DNA from: Capsicum annuum
Lineage: Eukaryota > Streptophyta > Magnoliopsida > Solanales > Solanaceae
Direction of reading: 5' to 3'
Assembly (NCBI RefSeq): GCF_002878395.1
Contig: NW_025859999.1
Location: forward strand, 216,320 to 280,319
Length of the DNA: 64,000 bases
Part shown: in pieces, positions 35,397 to 47,279 of the stretch
Numbering within the stretch: the stretch's first letter is position 1
Layout of the letters: each line of letters opens with the position of its first letter
Made by a program: the position numbers and the translations under genes
Notes under the pieces: model-generated
The model's database searches: none
What the model was told of the DNA's origin: nothing
Seen by the model: the letters and a program-made list of their open reading frames with translations, nothing else

Positions 35397-37593
35397 TGTC
35401 ATGCCCCAAATTTTAAAACTAAGATCTAAGCTATTCCTTGAGTGTGTATAGTCCAGAATATAATAATTTTAAATTTTTATATAGGTACTCAAACTAATTC
35501 ACTAGTGTTGGAAAAGCTTTGGATATGAATTATGGTCATAAAAAATCTCTAGCACAATGTTGAGTTGGAAGATTCTTTACCGATTGAGTTTCCATACAAG
35601 ATTTTGCTCGGATCAAATTATAATGAGCATTAAACCTTGAATAAGAAGAGCTATGAGACCCAATAAATGTTCTTCAAATATTTATTTTAACACTGCCTAT
35701 CATTTTGTTCATCCAATTATGGAGTAGAAAGTTATGACCTTTAGCAGAAAGTGTCAGCCTACTAGAAACCAATGAGTCAGACAATAATCCATGAAATAGC
35801 CCATGGTACATGAGGCATTCAATGGAAATGAGGCTAAAACACCAAATTTTTTGTATCAAATTTGTATATCAACTCACAAAAAATGGGTAGGCTCACAAGC
35901 CATGGAGTAACGCATACGATAAATGTTTCTGCTTTTTTTAATAGTTTTATGAGAAGTAGTTGTCCTTTCCTTAATCAAGGACTGTCCTTGTAGCTGTAAA
36001 CACTCAAGGAGGTTTATTTTATAGAAAATACGTTAATAAGTTTTCTATCAAACCTTTTCAATTCCCTTACAATCAAACTATCTATTACAACAATATTACA
36101 GTTAGGGCTCTCAAATTCAGCAAATTCTTCCCTAATTCTCTTTCCAAGGAGAGAACTACTCTACACTTGTTTGGATTAAAGGAATAATTCTTTTTTAATC
36201 CTAATTTATCATTCAAAGGTTAAATTTCATTTTAAATATGAGTCTTAATGTATTTTTATTAAAAAAGAGGATTATTACTTTTATTTTATGAATGGTGTTT
36301 GGAGTTATGGTTATTATGTCTTAAATTTACACTTTGTTTTAAAAAGAGAGATTATTATAGTAATAGATTTATTGATGAGACCTTTTTTCATTTGTTAAAA
36401 ACCTCTAACCCATTCAATTATGAGTATATTTTGAAAATGGAATTCTTATTAGTGATGTCATTATATTATTATGAGTTCAATGTTTAGGTTTCACTAAGTG
36501 TTTTAAGATAGCATTTCATGAATATTTATTTTAATTATCTTAGGGTAGAAATCTTAGAAAAGGGTTTTAGATAATCCTGTTGGACTACATTAATTATTCT
36601 CTTTCTTATGAGTTTTTCAAAAGCTATATTAACCTCCATAACAATGCTATAAATAGTAAATAATTACTTCTAAGTATGGGCATAAGCATACCATTAAGAT
36701 GTGAACGCCTTTATGTTATATAAAGGGTAATTAGATTAAACTCAAAAACCTCATTGATAATATTTATCAATGAATTCTTTTTTATGCTCTTAAATAAAAT
36801 TTGATGGTTAACAGAGCTTACATCCTCAAACCGTATTTTGCTGATATGGGTATAGTATTCTTGCTCATGTCTGTATGCTTTCCTTATGTAGAGTTTATAA
36901 GACATCAATAGTTATATCTCATCCACGTGACAAATTTGTATTAATGCCTGACCGATTGGGTGCACATCAAACCCATATAGCCCACAGGTTAGTTGATGCC
37001 GATGATACAATCTATTTCAAAAGTGATAGTAAGTTTTGTAAAATGGTACCTTCTTAGTATATGTTTTATATTTCCCTGTTCTCAAAATCAATTTCAGTTT
37101 CTATTACATGTTTTACATGATTTTTTTTCTTGTTTTACATAAAAGTATATTCCATGTATTGACCTTCCTAAATGCTACATTATTTTATGATGTATGTTTG
37201 GAGACATATTATTGTGGTTCTGTGTAATAGTAGGAACACTCAGACTAGTCCCAAATTTGGTGAGATTCTATCATTTAGAAGGCATTTCTTTTATGTTTAT
37301 GTCAAGCTATTTTAATTTTATGTTATTTGTTTGGCCCTATCTTGACTTAGAAATTATTATAATGTCAGAGGTTTTGTAAACCTGTGTTGATGTTAATTAG
37401 ATGTTTTCAGTATTCATAGTTGAGTTTGAGTTTTCCTTATAATGCTTTAATTATTTAGACACTCTAAATATGGTTTTGCAAATAGTTCTCTCAAAACTTT
37501 AATTAAATTCACATGATAAACTCTAACATGTTCTCTTGAGCCTTAATGGTTCCTAGTGCCTCTTATTCCATGACCTAGACTCAAGTCATGACA
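35397..37593 (+). repeat. 5' LTR of element H
   Basis: Begins TGTCATGCCCC and ends CAAGTCATGACA (TG...CA) at 37593, about 2.2 kb. The 5' 400 bp aligns with 41117-41541 (shared agatctaagct, gagtgtgta, ctctagcacaa and agtagaaagttatga). The end is set by the degraded primer site that follows. Confidence 0.55.
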
Positions 37594-37597
37594 AATA

Positions 37598-37830
37598 TAA
37601 TAGTAGAAAACAAAGTTCAAGTGTCCTACTGTATATATAAGGTCATGTCAAGTATACTCTTTCTTATGGATGTGTTGTGTACCATATTTATACTTAGAAG
37701 AATACATGGCATTTTGAAAATGTTTCCCATTCTGACATACTCAAGATCATGCAATAAATTTGTCCATAAGAAACTTAGCTGGATTCATGGTTTCCTCTAA
37801 TTCTATTGGCTATGCCTCATATTCAAAGTA
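37598..37830 (+). pseudogene. Degraded primer site, leader and gag start of element H
   Basis: aatagtagaaaacaaagttcaagtgtcct at 37599 onward resembles an initiator-Met primer site followed by the usual leader. 37640-37730 (gtcaagtatactctttcttatggatgtg, then ttttgaaaatgtttccc) aligns with the leader of element E at 50783-50870. An ATG at about 37815 (MPHIQS) corresponds to the gag start of E (50944). The gag frame then ends within about 35 codons. Confidence 0.5.
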
Positions 37831-40800
37831 GTAGACATGTTAAAGCTCATATTCCTAATAATATTATCCACTTACATGGAGTCATCAAAAAGTTAATAAT
37901 TGGATAAGGGATTGATTGAAGTCCATTAGTATGTGCAAGTCTATTTATTGAAGTGTATAACCCTACCTATATGAATCCCGTATTTAAGCCTTGGGTAGGT
38001 TCAACATACAAACTATTTTAGAAATTTTATATGGAAGGAAAAATTAAGGGGGAAGGTAAGTATCTAAATGTTGAGGTTGTCTTGCTACCCTAGACATATT
38101 ATAAATTAAGGTATTTTAGGCTACAAGCATCAGAATAATTCTATAGACATGTATATGAATTCTGTCCAGTAATGGGTTTAAAATATAGTTAGAGTCATGT
38201 ACCCACCAAGAGAGTATTGGGGGTAGTATGATTTTGTTGAGTTAGTTAAGGTATAGCATATTAGCAAATTTTATGGTAGTCGATAGAGAAGAGTGGTTAG
38301 TTAAGATGTTTTTTAAAGTAATTAAAGAGGAAATGAGCTTGTGGTGGCCTGTTAGTGTGGTAGTAAATATCAATTATAGATTTTGAATGAAAGCGTATAC
38401 TGATTAAGTTCTTATAGACTTAAGCTTAAATTTTATGATTCTTGAAGAGGGAGACTCCTTGATGTTCTCAAAACTATGAAGGTGGTATAAATGTATGTAA
38501 GGATAAGGAGTTGGAATTTGTAAAAAGAGAATGTCCTAATGAACTATAATTGGGTGGACAACAAGGATTATGTTTGACTATTTTATCATATAGATTTGAG
38601 GGTTTTGTGACCCTCAAATTTACCTGATAGTCATAAACCAGTAATAATTTGTAGACGAATGCGATTGTAAGACATAATAAAGTGGAATAAGAAATTAAGA
38701 TCAATTATCTTGTCAAAATTATGGTTTACAAGTGTTTCCTATTTTATTAGGTGGTTATGAACTAGTATTGCTTGTGAGATATTTCATTGACAATCCATGT
38801 TGGCGGTAGACACTAAGTTTGAACATAAGATGTTTATTGTGGTGAAATAAATAATAGCTTAGGAACATCAATCCATGCTTTGTGAAACATAGATCTAGCA
38901 GACTAGTTATGGTGTGTGGAACAGTTTAAGTTGATCAATCAAGAATGTTTGAATGTATTAGTAGGATCTATACATAAGGACTTGTGTTAAAGAAGTAAAT
39001 TATGGATAAGTCAATATAAAAATTAGAGCCTTGAGTTTATAAGAATGAGTTATGCCTAGGATAATATGCTAAGGTTATAAGTTTATTGGTGTTATTTGTT
39101 AGTAGTTAGTCTTCTAGGTTTATTTTATATAGAGAAGTATATGCATGTATTATATTGTATGATGTTGTTTAGAGATGAATTGAAGAAATTATATATCAAG
39201 ATTGACGATGTTGAGCCTCTTAGTATGGTTTTAAGAATTCCATTAAATAGGGTGGATATGAGATTAGAGGAGTGATGTTAGTAAGCTAAGAAGAGGAGTC
39301 AAATTATTTATATGTTACAAATTGCATATGTACTCCAATAAGAGTATAAGTTATTGGTTGATTATTATAGAGTATTGAGAACATTTAAAGTAGTATATTT
39401 TAAGGAATTTCCTAGAATGAAGTTAGTATCTTTCTATTGTAGCTTACTAGGGTGAGTTTAATGTTCATGCGTATGGATATACCATGTTGTGTCAATTGTT
39501 GGGAATATAACTCTATTTAGAGAATATGTTTATAACCTTAGGTATCATCCTTTGATATAACAGTGATAACAAGGTATTGATCCAAGGAAGGTCTTGAGTT
39601 TCTAATGGTGATGATTTTCAAAAAATGAATTATGATGTACATCTTAGAAATCCATTCTTATTCTGGCATATTCCTCATACTTCAGCTTAACAGGACACTT
39701 TACTCATGTATTATGCCTTCTATCCATGCCTATGTCTGAGGTTCAAATACTCTATATAAACTCATATTCATTGTCTATTCCTGGATTTAAAAGCAATAGT
39801 GTCTCTCAATTAACTAAAATTCTTCTTTAATATTTTCAAATCTAGATTTTATGTTATGATGACCATGATCCGCGAACTCGTCTCATATTTTGCTAAGTCC
39901 TAAGAAACTATTCTTTGTTATATGTTACCAACTTGTATTATATCATGTGTAGTCCTAGAATCATAATCTAATCGTGCTTTATATGATTGATATATAAAAT
40001 ATTTTGTGCCAATTGTTTCATGCCTTACTTCTCAGGCCCTAGTTATTCATGCCTTATTTCTCAGGCCCTAGTTAAGTGCCAGGGTTACCATAAATATAGG
40101 TCATGATCTCACTAAAAATCCTTAATTTAAAATCCTCATACTATAACCCTTCAATGGTATTTCTTAAGATATGATAGTGGCATTAATAACGAGTAATGGT
40201 ATTTATGAGAGAGTAGATGCCCTTTATTGTGTAATTGTGTGGTTTCTTTCTACTTATGTTTAGAGGTGTGGAGAAAGAGTGAGATGATCATTCATTGTGT
40301 GCAATTGTTGGGAGTAGGATTGATGGTGGAACTATGTCAAGAAGTTCTTGATGTTGCAAATTTTAGAAGTGCTTGGGAAGACCTTAAGATAATGTTATAT
40401 GAAGCCTTGGATAATATAGTGATAGGATTGTATATTGTTATTGATAAATATGCAGAATATTGCATTATGTGACTAGTGGATCCTTAATTTTATATTGAGG
40501 TAGGTTTATTATAGAGGTAAGAAGGGGTAATATGCTTGATAATAAATGTTTCTAGAGAGATATAGGGTACATAATTCTGTAACTTATTCCAATAGGATAA
40601 CATAATATGTAGAACCTGGTGAATATATGTTAGGCTTGAGTATATGAATAATATGAATTTGAACTCAAACTCTAGTAGTTTTGAGTTGGAATGGATATTA
40701 TAAGATGGAAATTATAAAGTGTGGCATTTACAGGAGAAATCATAGTTTAGATGATTTTCTAATTTTAGGGACTCTCAGTTATATCATTTAAGGTGGAAAT

Positions 40801-41103
40801 ACTTTTATCCATATATTTAGTTGAACTGTATATCATTTTATGCTTAAATATTAATACATGCTTATGGTTATTGGGAACTCATCAATTATGTTGTCATGAC
40901 CGTAATTCTTGGAACTCATGCTTTAGCTTATGCTTATGTCGAACTCATAGAATAATGATTCATGCTTAACCAGTTACGTTAAATATTTTCTCTCTTAGTA
41001 TCTATATGTTATAAAGGAATTCCTAATGCTAAGTTTCAATCCCTAAATTATTCTTATAGAATTCAAATGAATCCTTATCCATCGTTTGACGGCTAATGAT
41101 CCC
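37831..41103 (+). other. Internal region of H without recognisable domains
   Basis: About 3.3 kb, AT-rich, where gag-pol would be expected. None of the scattered short frames (for example 40227-40472) shows gag, PR, RT, RH or IN motifs. A 29-bp direct repeat pair (catgcctta(c/t)ttctcaggccctagtta) lies at 40019-40076. Either a non-autonomous, LARD-like derivative or extreme decay. Confidence 0.5.
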
Positions 41104-41116
41104 AAGGGGGAGATCT
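41104..41116 (+). other. Polypurine tract of element H
   Basis: aagggggagatct, preceded by aatgatccc, immediately precedes the LTR start TGTAACATC. It is nearly the same as in A and B. Confidence 0.75.
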
Positions 41117-41541
41117 TGTAACATCATAAAATTTTAAGCTATGATCTAAGCTACTCTTCGAGTGTGTACAAACCTGAATTTGATGATTTCAAATCTGTAC
41201 ATAGGTGTTAAGACCAATTCCTTAGTGTGAGAAGAGCTTCGTATGTGCAAAAATGTCAGAAGAAACCTCTAGCACAAATTTGATTAGAAATTTTCCTTAT
41301 AGATTGAGTTTTTTTATAAGATTTTATTATGAGATTTTTCAGAGAAGCATGACTATAATCCAAAGACTTATAAAATCCAGAACCCACAAATTAAATGTAT
41401 ATGGGTCTCATTCCAATGTCGCTGATCGGTCAGTAAGATTGCATAGTAGAAAGTTATGAATTTTTTACTAGAGGTTGTTAGTTTGTCAAAAATTTAATGA
41501 TTTGAACCATAAATTATGCGTAGGAACATGGGCAATGGAAT
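41117..41541 (+). repeat. 3' LTR of element H, truncated by insertion of D
   Basis: 425 bp remain before the LTR of element D begins. The rest of the LTR is not found downstream, because the 3' end of D is itself deleted. Confidence 0.6.
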
Positions 41542-43940
41542 TGTAATGCCCCGCACTTTCCTAAGATAGAAAATGAATCATTGTTTGTATATGCGGAAAA
41601 CCAAATTTTGTAAATCATATTTGGGAACCTAAATCACAAAGAGTTCCCAGGTTATAAGAGAGCTTATGATGTGTTAAGTGTGGTTATATGAGTCACTTAA
41701 GGTAGTACAAGCTAAGAGTTTTGAAATCCATCAAGTTTTAGTGTTTGAATTCTCAAGGGTCATCTTTGAATGAGCATAACTTGATAAATATATGGTATGT
41801 TTGCATATTTCTACCCACAAAATTATTGAGAATTGAATTAGCTTTCCAATGATACAAATTTTAGCAAAATCCAACACCCGAGCTAGGAGTATGGCTTTGC
41901 GAAGTAGAGTGCATCGCCTAACCAATTGTATACGACCATTGGAAAGCATAGGTGCCTATGTAAACATAGGGGATAGCATATACGACACCTATGTAAACAT
42001 AGGTGATAGTATATGCGGCGCCTATGTAAACATAGGCGATAGCATATGCGGTGTCTATGTAAACAGAGGTGATAGAATATGCGATGTCTATGTAAACATA
42101 GGAGATAGCATATGCGACTCCTATGTAAACATAGGCGATAGCATATGCGGCACCTATGTATTGATTTCAAGACTTAAACACTCCGTGTTGCATTATTTCA
42201 AGGATAAATAAACCTTTTAACATTCCTTACACTTCCCAAAACATAACCCTACGAATTTAACTGCTCCTAAGCACATCATACTTCTATTATTAGTCTAAGT
42301 TCTTCATCTAAGAGCACTAAAAGAGAAAAAGAACTAGGGTTGCACAATCAATATTGAGGGTCCAATCTTTCAACGAATTCGTTACCATAAATGTATGTGG
42401 GGTTTTCAACAAGAGCCTTGTTTCGTTCTTGTTCCCAAATTGATGTTTATGTTTACAATATACATGAATTTATATGCTTTACTATTAATTTGAGATGGAA
42501 ACTTATTTTATTATATTTTGTTCAAAAAAAACTATGATATTTTGATGCCTTGAAGTTGAATTCCACGAACTTTGATGATAATACCATGTTTAAAGTTAAA
42601 ACTTCAGATTTTGTATGAATTATATATGGTTTCTACATAAAGTATAAATCTTGAAATATTTTGCTCAAGTGTTGATATATGAGATTTAAACCCTCTTTGA
42701 GATTATGATCTTTGGTGAAGTAATGTGATATACACACCTTGATATTTGAATGATTTGACCTTTTTGTCTTGAAAGGGTTATTTTTGAACTAGAATGAGAA
42801 AAGAAATCCACATGTTGATTTTATTATGAAAGAGGGGTAGCATGATGGCACCTGATATGAATTGCTGAATTGTGTTGTTGTGGGTTTTCTTTTGAAATAA
42901 TCTGAGCTAAGTTCGGGAGTAGTCTTTAGCATCTAGTGGGAGGTATAACTGTGATTGGTACTTCCCTAGAACTACGTGCCCCATAAGATATGAGCCTAAG
43001 GCTGCTTGATATAGTGATCACTAGTGAACCAAAGGTTAACGTCCTACTCTGATGGAAAGGATAAAAAATCTCTCCCCAACGTGGGTTGGACGTTGTACTC
43101 GATGTAGCTCTCATGGTTTATGTCGATTGTAAGAGGCTCCCAGTGTGTGTGTATTCTTATGTCTGAGACGAAGAGTGAAATGATTTGAAAGTTGAGTTGT
43201 GAAAGTTATAATTTTATTGAAAAGTTTTAATGATTTTATATTATCCAAGAGGGATTTCATTATGAGGTTTGATCATCTAATGAATTGGAAAGTGATTGTG
43301 AATTTATGTGATGACGCACATATCTTATTACACTCTCTAATGATTGCAGTGATCTTATTTGAGCGATGTGAGTTTTTCATTACATCATGCATTCCTTCTA
43401 TAAATACTTATGATATTGATTTTTAGATTTTCATGCACGCCCATATGCTTGGTCCATTTCTATGGTACTGACCCACATCTTCGGATGTGGTCTACATTTT
43501 TTCAGAATGTTGGTTTAGGTGCTGAGTCCCAGGCTCGACAGTGACTTTCCAGGCATGCTGTTCTATATCTTCTGTTGTGGTGTGTCCTTATGATCCGAGG
43601 ACGTGACATGCAGATTTCTATTTCATTGAATGAAGTACTTTTGATACTGAGTATGAGTTAGTTGGGGTATGTCCCAGTGGCTCTCTGATGTTGTTGACTT
43701 TTAGAGGCTTGTTAGACTGGACTAGATGTTTGGAGTTGTCAGAAGACATAGTATTTTGTTACTTTCCGCACTATTTTTGTCTTGACTTATGATATCATCG
43801 AGAATATTTTGAGGTTTGTGTGTTGTAATCCGGTTGATAAGTGATAAATAAATGTTAACACAGCTCAAAGGGTTAACTTGAGGTTACTTATAGCCTTAAG
43901 CATCGTGTGATGCCTCGGGACACGTTTTTGGGGTGTTACA
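41542..43940 (+). repeat. 5' LTR of element D
   Basis: 2399 bp, from TGTAATGCCCCGC to gggtgttaca, with short terminal inverted repeat TGTAA/TTACA. The segment 42968-43690 matches 48293-49021. Confidence 0.85.
41955..42162 (+). repeat. 33-bp palindromic minisatellite in LTR of D
   Basis: Six full units start at 41955, 41988, 42021, 42054, 42087 and 42120, with a partial one at 42153. Each starts with a hairpin-forming cctatgtaaacatagg (6-bp arms, TAAA loop) or a close variant. The unit is 11 codons long, so both strands stay open (120 codons at 41849-42211 plus; 95 codons at 41883-42170 minus), but there is no gene-like context. Confidence 0.9.
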
Positions 43941-43944
43941 AATT

Positions 43945-43962
43945 TGGTTTCTGAGCCTAAGG
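43945..43962 (+). other. Primer binding site of element D (initiator-Met type, mutated)
   Basis: tggtttctgagcctaagg, a mutated TGGTATCAGAGCC, lies 4 bp after the LTR end. Confidence 0.7.
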
Positions 43963-44156
43963 TTATATGAGTCCTACGGAGTCTGACAAGCCGTGTTTAG
44001 TAGAGTCTTGATCATTGGTGTGTAGCATACCATATCTATGAGCAACAGGCTATGAGACATTTTAGGAAAAAAAGTGTGATTCTTTCTGTAAGAAGTCTAT
44101 CGTGCTTAAAGTGTCTCTATCTCTGCTATTAATTCGTGCTCTTATCTTTCAGAAAT

Positions 44157-45300
44157 ATTCCTCCACGTTGAGCTAGAAGAAATAACGAGGGTCAGCAACC
44201 CCAACCTACTGACCTATTGAATGAGAATGTGTCCCATTCTGAATTTTGGGCTGCCTTTCAGGCATTGGCCCAAGCTGTTGCCATAAATATTCAGGTCAAT
44301 CTGGCCCTGGCTCCACAGCAGCAGGGAGGTGATTCAGTTGCTGTGAGAAGCTATGACTTTATGCAGATGAATCCACTAGAATTTTGTGGGTCCAAGTCAG
44401 ATGAATATCCACAGCTGTTTTTAGAGGAGGTGCAAAAGATTACTCAGGTGATGCATGTATTCGAGGAGCATAGTGTGGAGTTGGCAGCGTATCAGTTGAA
44501 AGACCTTGCTTATGCTTAGGTGGTTGCTTAGAGGAAAGGCAGAGGTGAGGGTGCCGCCCCTACGACTTGGCAAGAGTTCTAAGATGCATTCCTGGATAAG
44601 TTTTTCTCTTTGGAGATGAGAGAGAAGAAGGTTGAAGAGTTTGTAAACTTACGAGAGGGCTCTATGACCATTAGAGAGTACAGTCTAAAGTTCAATCAAT
44701 TGGCCAAATATGCCCCTGACTTAGTTGCTGATACTAGAACCAGTATGAGTAAATTTATGACAGGAGTGTCTAGCTATGTGGTTAAGGAGTGTAGGTCTGC
44801 TATGTTAAATAGTGAGATGAATCTTTTAAGGATAATGACTCATGCCCAATAGATTGAAGTAGACAATATTAAGCAGAGGGATAGAATAAGAGTAAATAAA
44901 AGAGTTAGGTCTGAGCAGCACGGACAGGGTCAGACTAGATCCCACGGAGGGAATCGCCCTTCGTTTCAACACCGTTTATCTGTGCCAGCACCATCGTCAG
45001 CTAGTGCTTCTATGCCTAGGGGTAGGCAGGAACAAGGTAATCGATCATATGTATCCGGGACTTAGTACAGTGTTGGCAGTAAGCCAAATTATCCTCCATG
45101 TCCTAAGTATGGTAGGACCCACTCGGGTGAGTGTTGGGGTGAGAAAAAAGGTTGTTTCAGGTGTGGTGACTTAGGGAGTGCCCATATGCTAGACAAGGGC
45201 GTCGTGATAATCGCCCTCAGACTCAGACTCAGACTGCTAGTGCTGCAGTACTCGCCCAGCCCCCGTTCAGGGCGCCTCTTCTAGTACTGATAGTGGTCAG
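44157..45300 (+). pseudogene. Gag, element D (broken)
   Basis: The expected start codon reads att (44157-44159) just before a conserved PPR, stop, ARRNN segment. Open parts 44217-44519 and 44610-44852 hold the gag core: MNPLEFCGSKSDEYPQLFLE, YQLKDLAYA, MEMREKKVEEFVNLREGSM, REYSLKFNQLAKYAP. The zinc knuckle at about 45150-45190 begins CFRCGDLG, then a short deletion removes the His and shifts frame into CPYARQGRRDN. Stops replace likely Trp and Gln codons (44518, 44851). Confidence 0.8.
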
Positions 45301-45329
45301 AGCCAAAATAAGTTCTATGCTTTGCCATC

Positions 45330-45720
45330 TCACTAGGAGCAGGAGGAATATCCTGATGTTGTTACTGGTATGCTCCATATACTTCAGTTTGGTGTCTATG
45401 CTTTGTTGGACCCTGGGTCCAGTTTTTCACATGTTACACCTCTGATTGCTGTGAATTTTGAAATGAGTCCCAAAAATATTCCTGAGCCTATCTTAGTTTC
45501 TACCCTAGTTCGGTTATTCAATTGTTGCCCAGAAAGTGTATAGAAAGTGTCCTATTATAGTCCTTCATAGAGTCATGTTGGCTGATCTGATTGAGTTAGA
45601 GATGGTGGATTTCAATGTTATTCTGGGTATGCACTGGCATCATTCTTATTATGCCTCTATAGATTGTCTTACCGAGTGGTCATGTTTCAGTTTCCTGATG
45701 AACCTGTGTTTGAGTGGTCT
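45330..45720 (+). pseudogene. Aspartic protease region, element D (broken)
   Basis: YALLDPGSSFSHVTP (about 45396-45440) is the active-site turn in DPG form; a MVDFNVILGMHW segment (about 45604-45640) is the second conserved block. A frameshift near 45520 and another near 45670 break it before RT. Confidence 0.7.
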
Positions 45721-46690
45721 AGGAGTTCTGTATCTCCCAAGAGTCATTTTATCTCATATATTAAAGCTAGAAAACTTATTTCAATGGGGTTCATCTATCA
45801 TTTGGTTAGAGTCAAGGACACTAAGTCTGAGACTCCAACTCTGCAGTCAGTTAGCATTGTTAATGAGTTTTTTGATGTCTTTCTAGAAGATCTCCTAAGG
45901 ATACCTCCTGATAGAGAGATATAGTTCGGGATCGATCTTCTTCTCGATATTCAGGCTATTTCTATTCCTCCTTACCGTATGGCACCTGCAGAACTTAAGG
46001 ATTTGAAAGAGAAACTCAAAGATCTATTAGATAAGGGTTTCATAAGTCCCAGTATTTCTCCTTGGGGTGCTCCTATGTTATTTGTGAGCTAGAAAGATGG
46101 TTCTTTGCGTATGTGCATTAACTATCGCCAGTTGAATGAAAGTCAATGTCAAAAATAAGTATCCCCTTCTAAGAATAGACGATTTGTTTGACCAGTTGCA
46201 AGGTGCAAATTATTTCTCAAAGATAGACCTTCGTTTCGGCTATCATCAGCTCAAAGTTAGGGAGTATGACATCCCAAAAACAGCCTTCTAAACTCGCTAT
46301 GGTCATTTTGAGTTTCTTGTTATGTCCTTCGAGTTAACTAATGCCCCGACAGCTTTCATGGACATCATGAATCGAGTATTCATACAATACCTTGATATGT
46401 TTGTCATCGTATTCATAGATGATATTCTGGTGTACTCTCGTATTTAGAATGAGCACGCAGATCACCTTCAGATTCTCTTAAAAACCCTTAGAAATCATCA
46501 ATTATTTGCCAAATTCAGTAAGTGTGAGTTCTGGTTAAGATCAGTTGCTTTTCTGGGTCATATTATTTCTTCCAAGGGTATTAGAGTGGATCCCCAAAAG
46601 ACCGAAGCTGTTAGAAACTATCCTAGACCTATCTATCCGACTGACATTCAAAGTTTCTTGGGTCTAGCTACCTATTAACGCCATTTTTTG
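45720..46690 (+). pseudogene. Reverse transcriptase, element D (broken, FIDD kept)
   Basis: The linker RVKDTKSE and IPPDREI region (to 45924) leads into [21 protein letters not shown] (46020-46080), [16 protein letters not shown] and, after a frameshift at about 46140, the palm. The catalytic motif [13 protein letters not shown] is intact at about 46399-46437. [19 protein letters not shown] follows (46505-46560). At least three stops and one frameshift are present. Confidence 0.85.
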
Positions 46691-47250
46691 AAGGTTTCTC
46701 TATAACGTCCCCTATGACAAGGTTGACTCAAAAGAAAGTGAAATTCTTGTGGTCTGATTCTTGTGAGAATAGTTTTTAGGAGTTGAAGACTCGACTCACT
46801 ACAACCCCTATTTTGACTCTGCCTGATGGTTTTGATAGTTTTGTGGTATATTATGATACTTCTAGAGTTGGTTAGGGTGTGTATTGATACAAAAGGGTAA
46901 GGTGATAGCTTATGTTTCTAGACAGTTGAAACCCCATGAGAAAAATTACCCCACCTATGATCTTGAGTTAGCTGCAGTTGTGTTTGCTCTAAAGATCTGG
47001 AGACACTACTTGTATAGTGTTCACGTTGATGTTTTCACTGATCATAAGAGTTTACAATATGTATTTACCTAGAGAGAGTTGAATCTTAGGCAGAGAAGAT
47101 AGTTAGAGTTGTTAAAAAACTATGATATGAGCGTGTTGTATCATCTAGGCAAGGCCAATGTAGTGGCAAATGCCCTTAGCAGGGTGTCTATGGGTAGTGT
47201 TTCGCATATTGGAGAAGGTATGAAAGATTTGGCTCGTGTTTGACTCTGAT
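46690..47250 (+). pseudogene. RNase H, element D (broken)
   Basis: FVVYYDTS (46843-46866) then a frameshift and the open part 46884-47072 with [40 protein letters not shown] and [13 protein letters not shown]. The stop tag at 47070 replaces a Gln codon and the tag at 47100 a Trp codon, as expected for C-to-T or G-to-A decay. Confidence 0.8.
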
Positions 47251-47279
47251 GAAGGTAGTATAGGGGTTTAGAGTAGCTC

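Larger units (their letters stand above)
35397..41541 (+). mobile_element. Element H: decayed or non-autonomous Gypsy-like element, 3' LTR cut by D
   Basis: LTR-like starts at 35397 (TGTCATGCCCC) and 41117 (TGTAACATC) are followed by matching but diverged sequence (by eye roughly two thirds identical over about 300 bp). A degraded primer site and gag leader lie after the first, and a clean polypurine tract lies before the second. Between them I recognise no pol domains. Confidence 0.6.

Noticed and set aside
36230..38704. Several 60-80 codon frames in H
   Set aside because: Short, AT-rich, no motif, inside an LTR or decayed internal region.
41849..42211. 120-codon frame with an 11-residue repeat, and its 95-codon antisense partner
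   Set aside because: Explained by a 33-bp minisatellite whose period is a multiple of three; no gene context.
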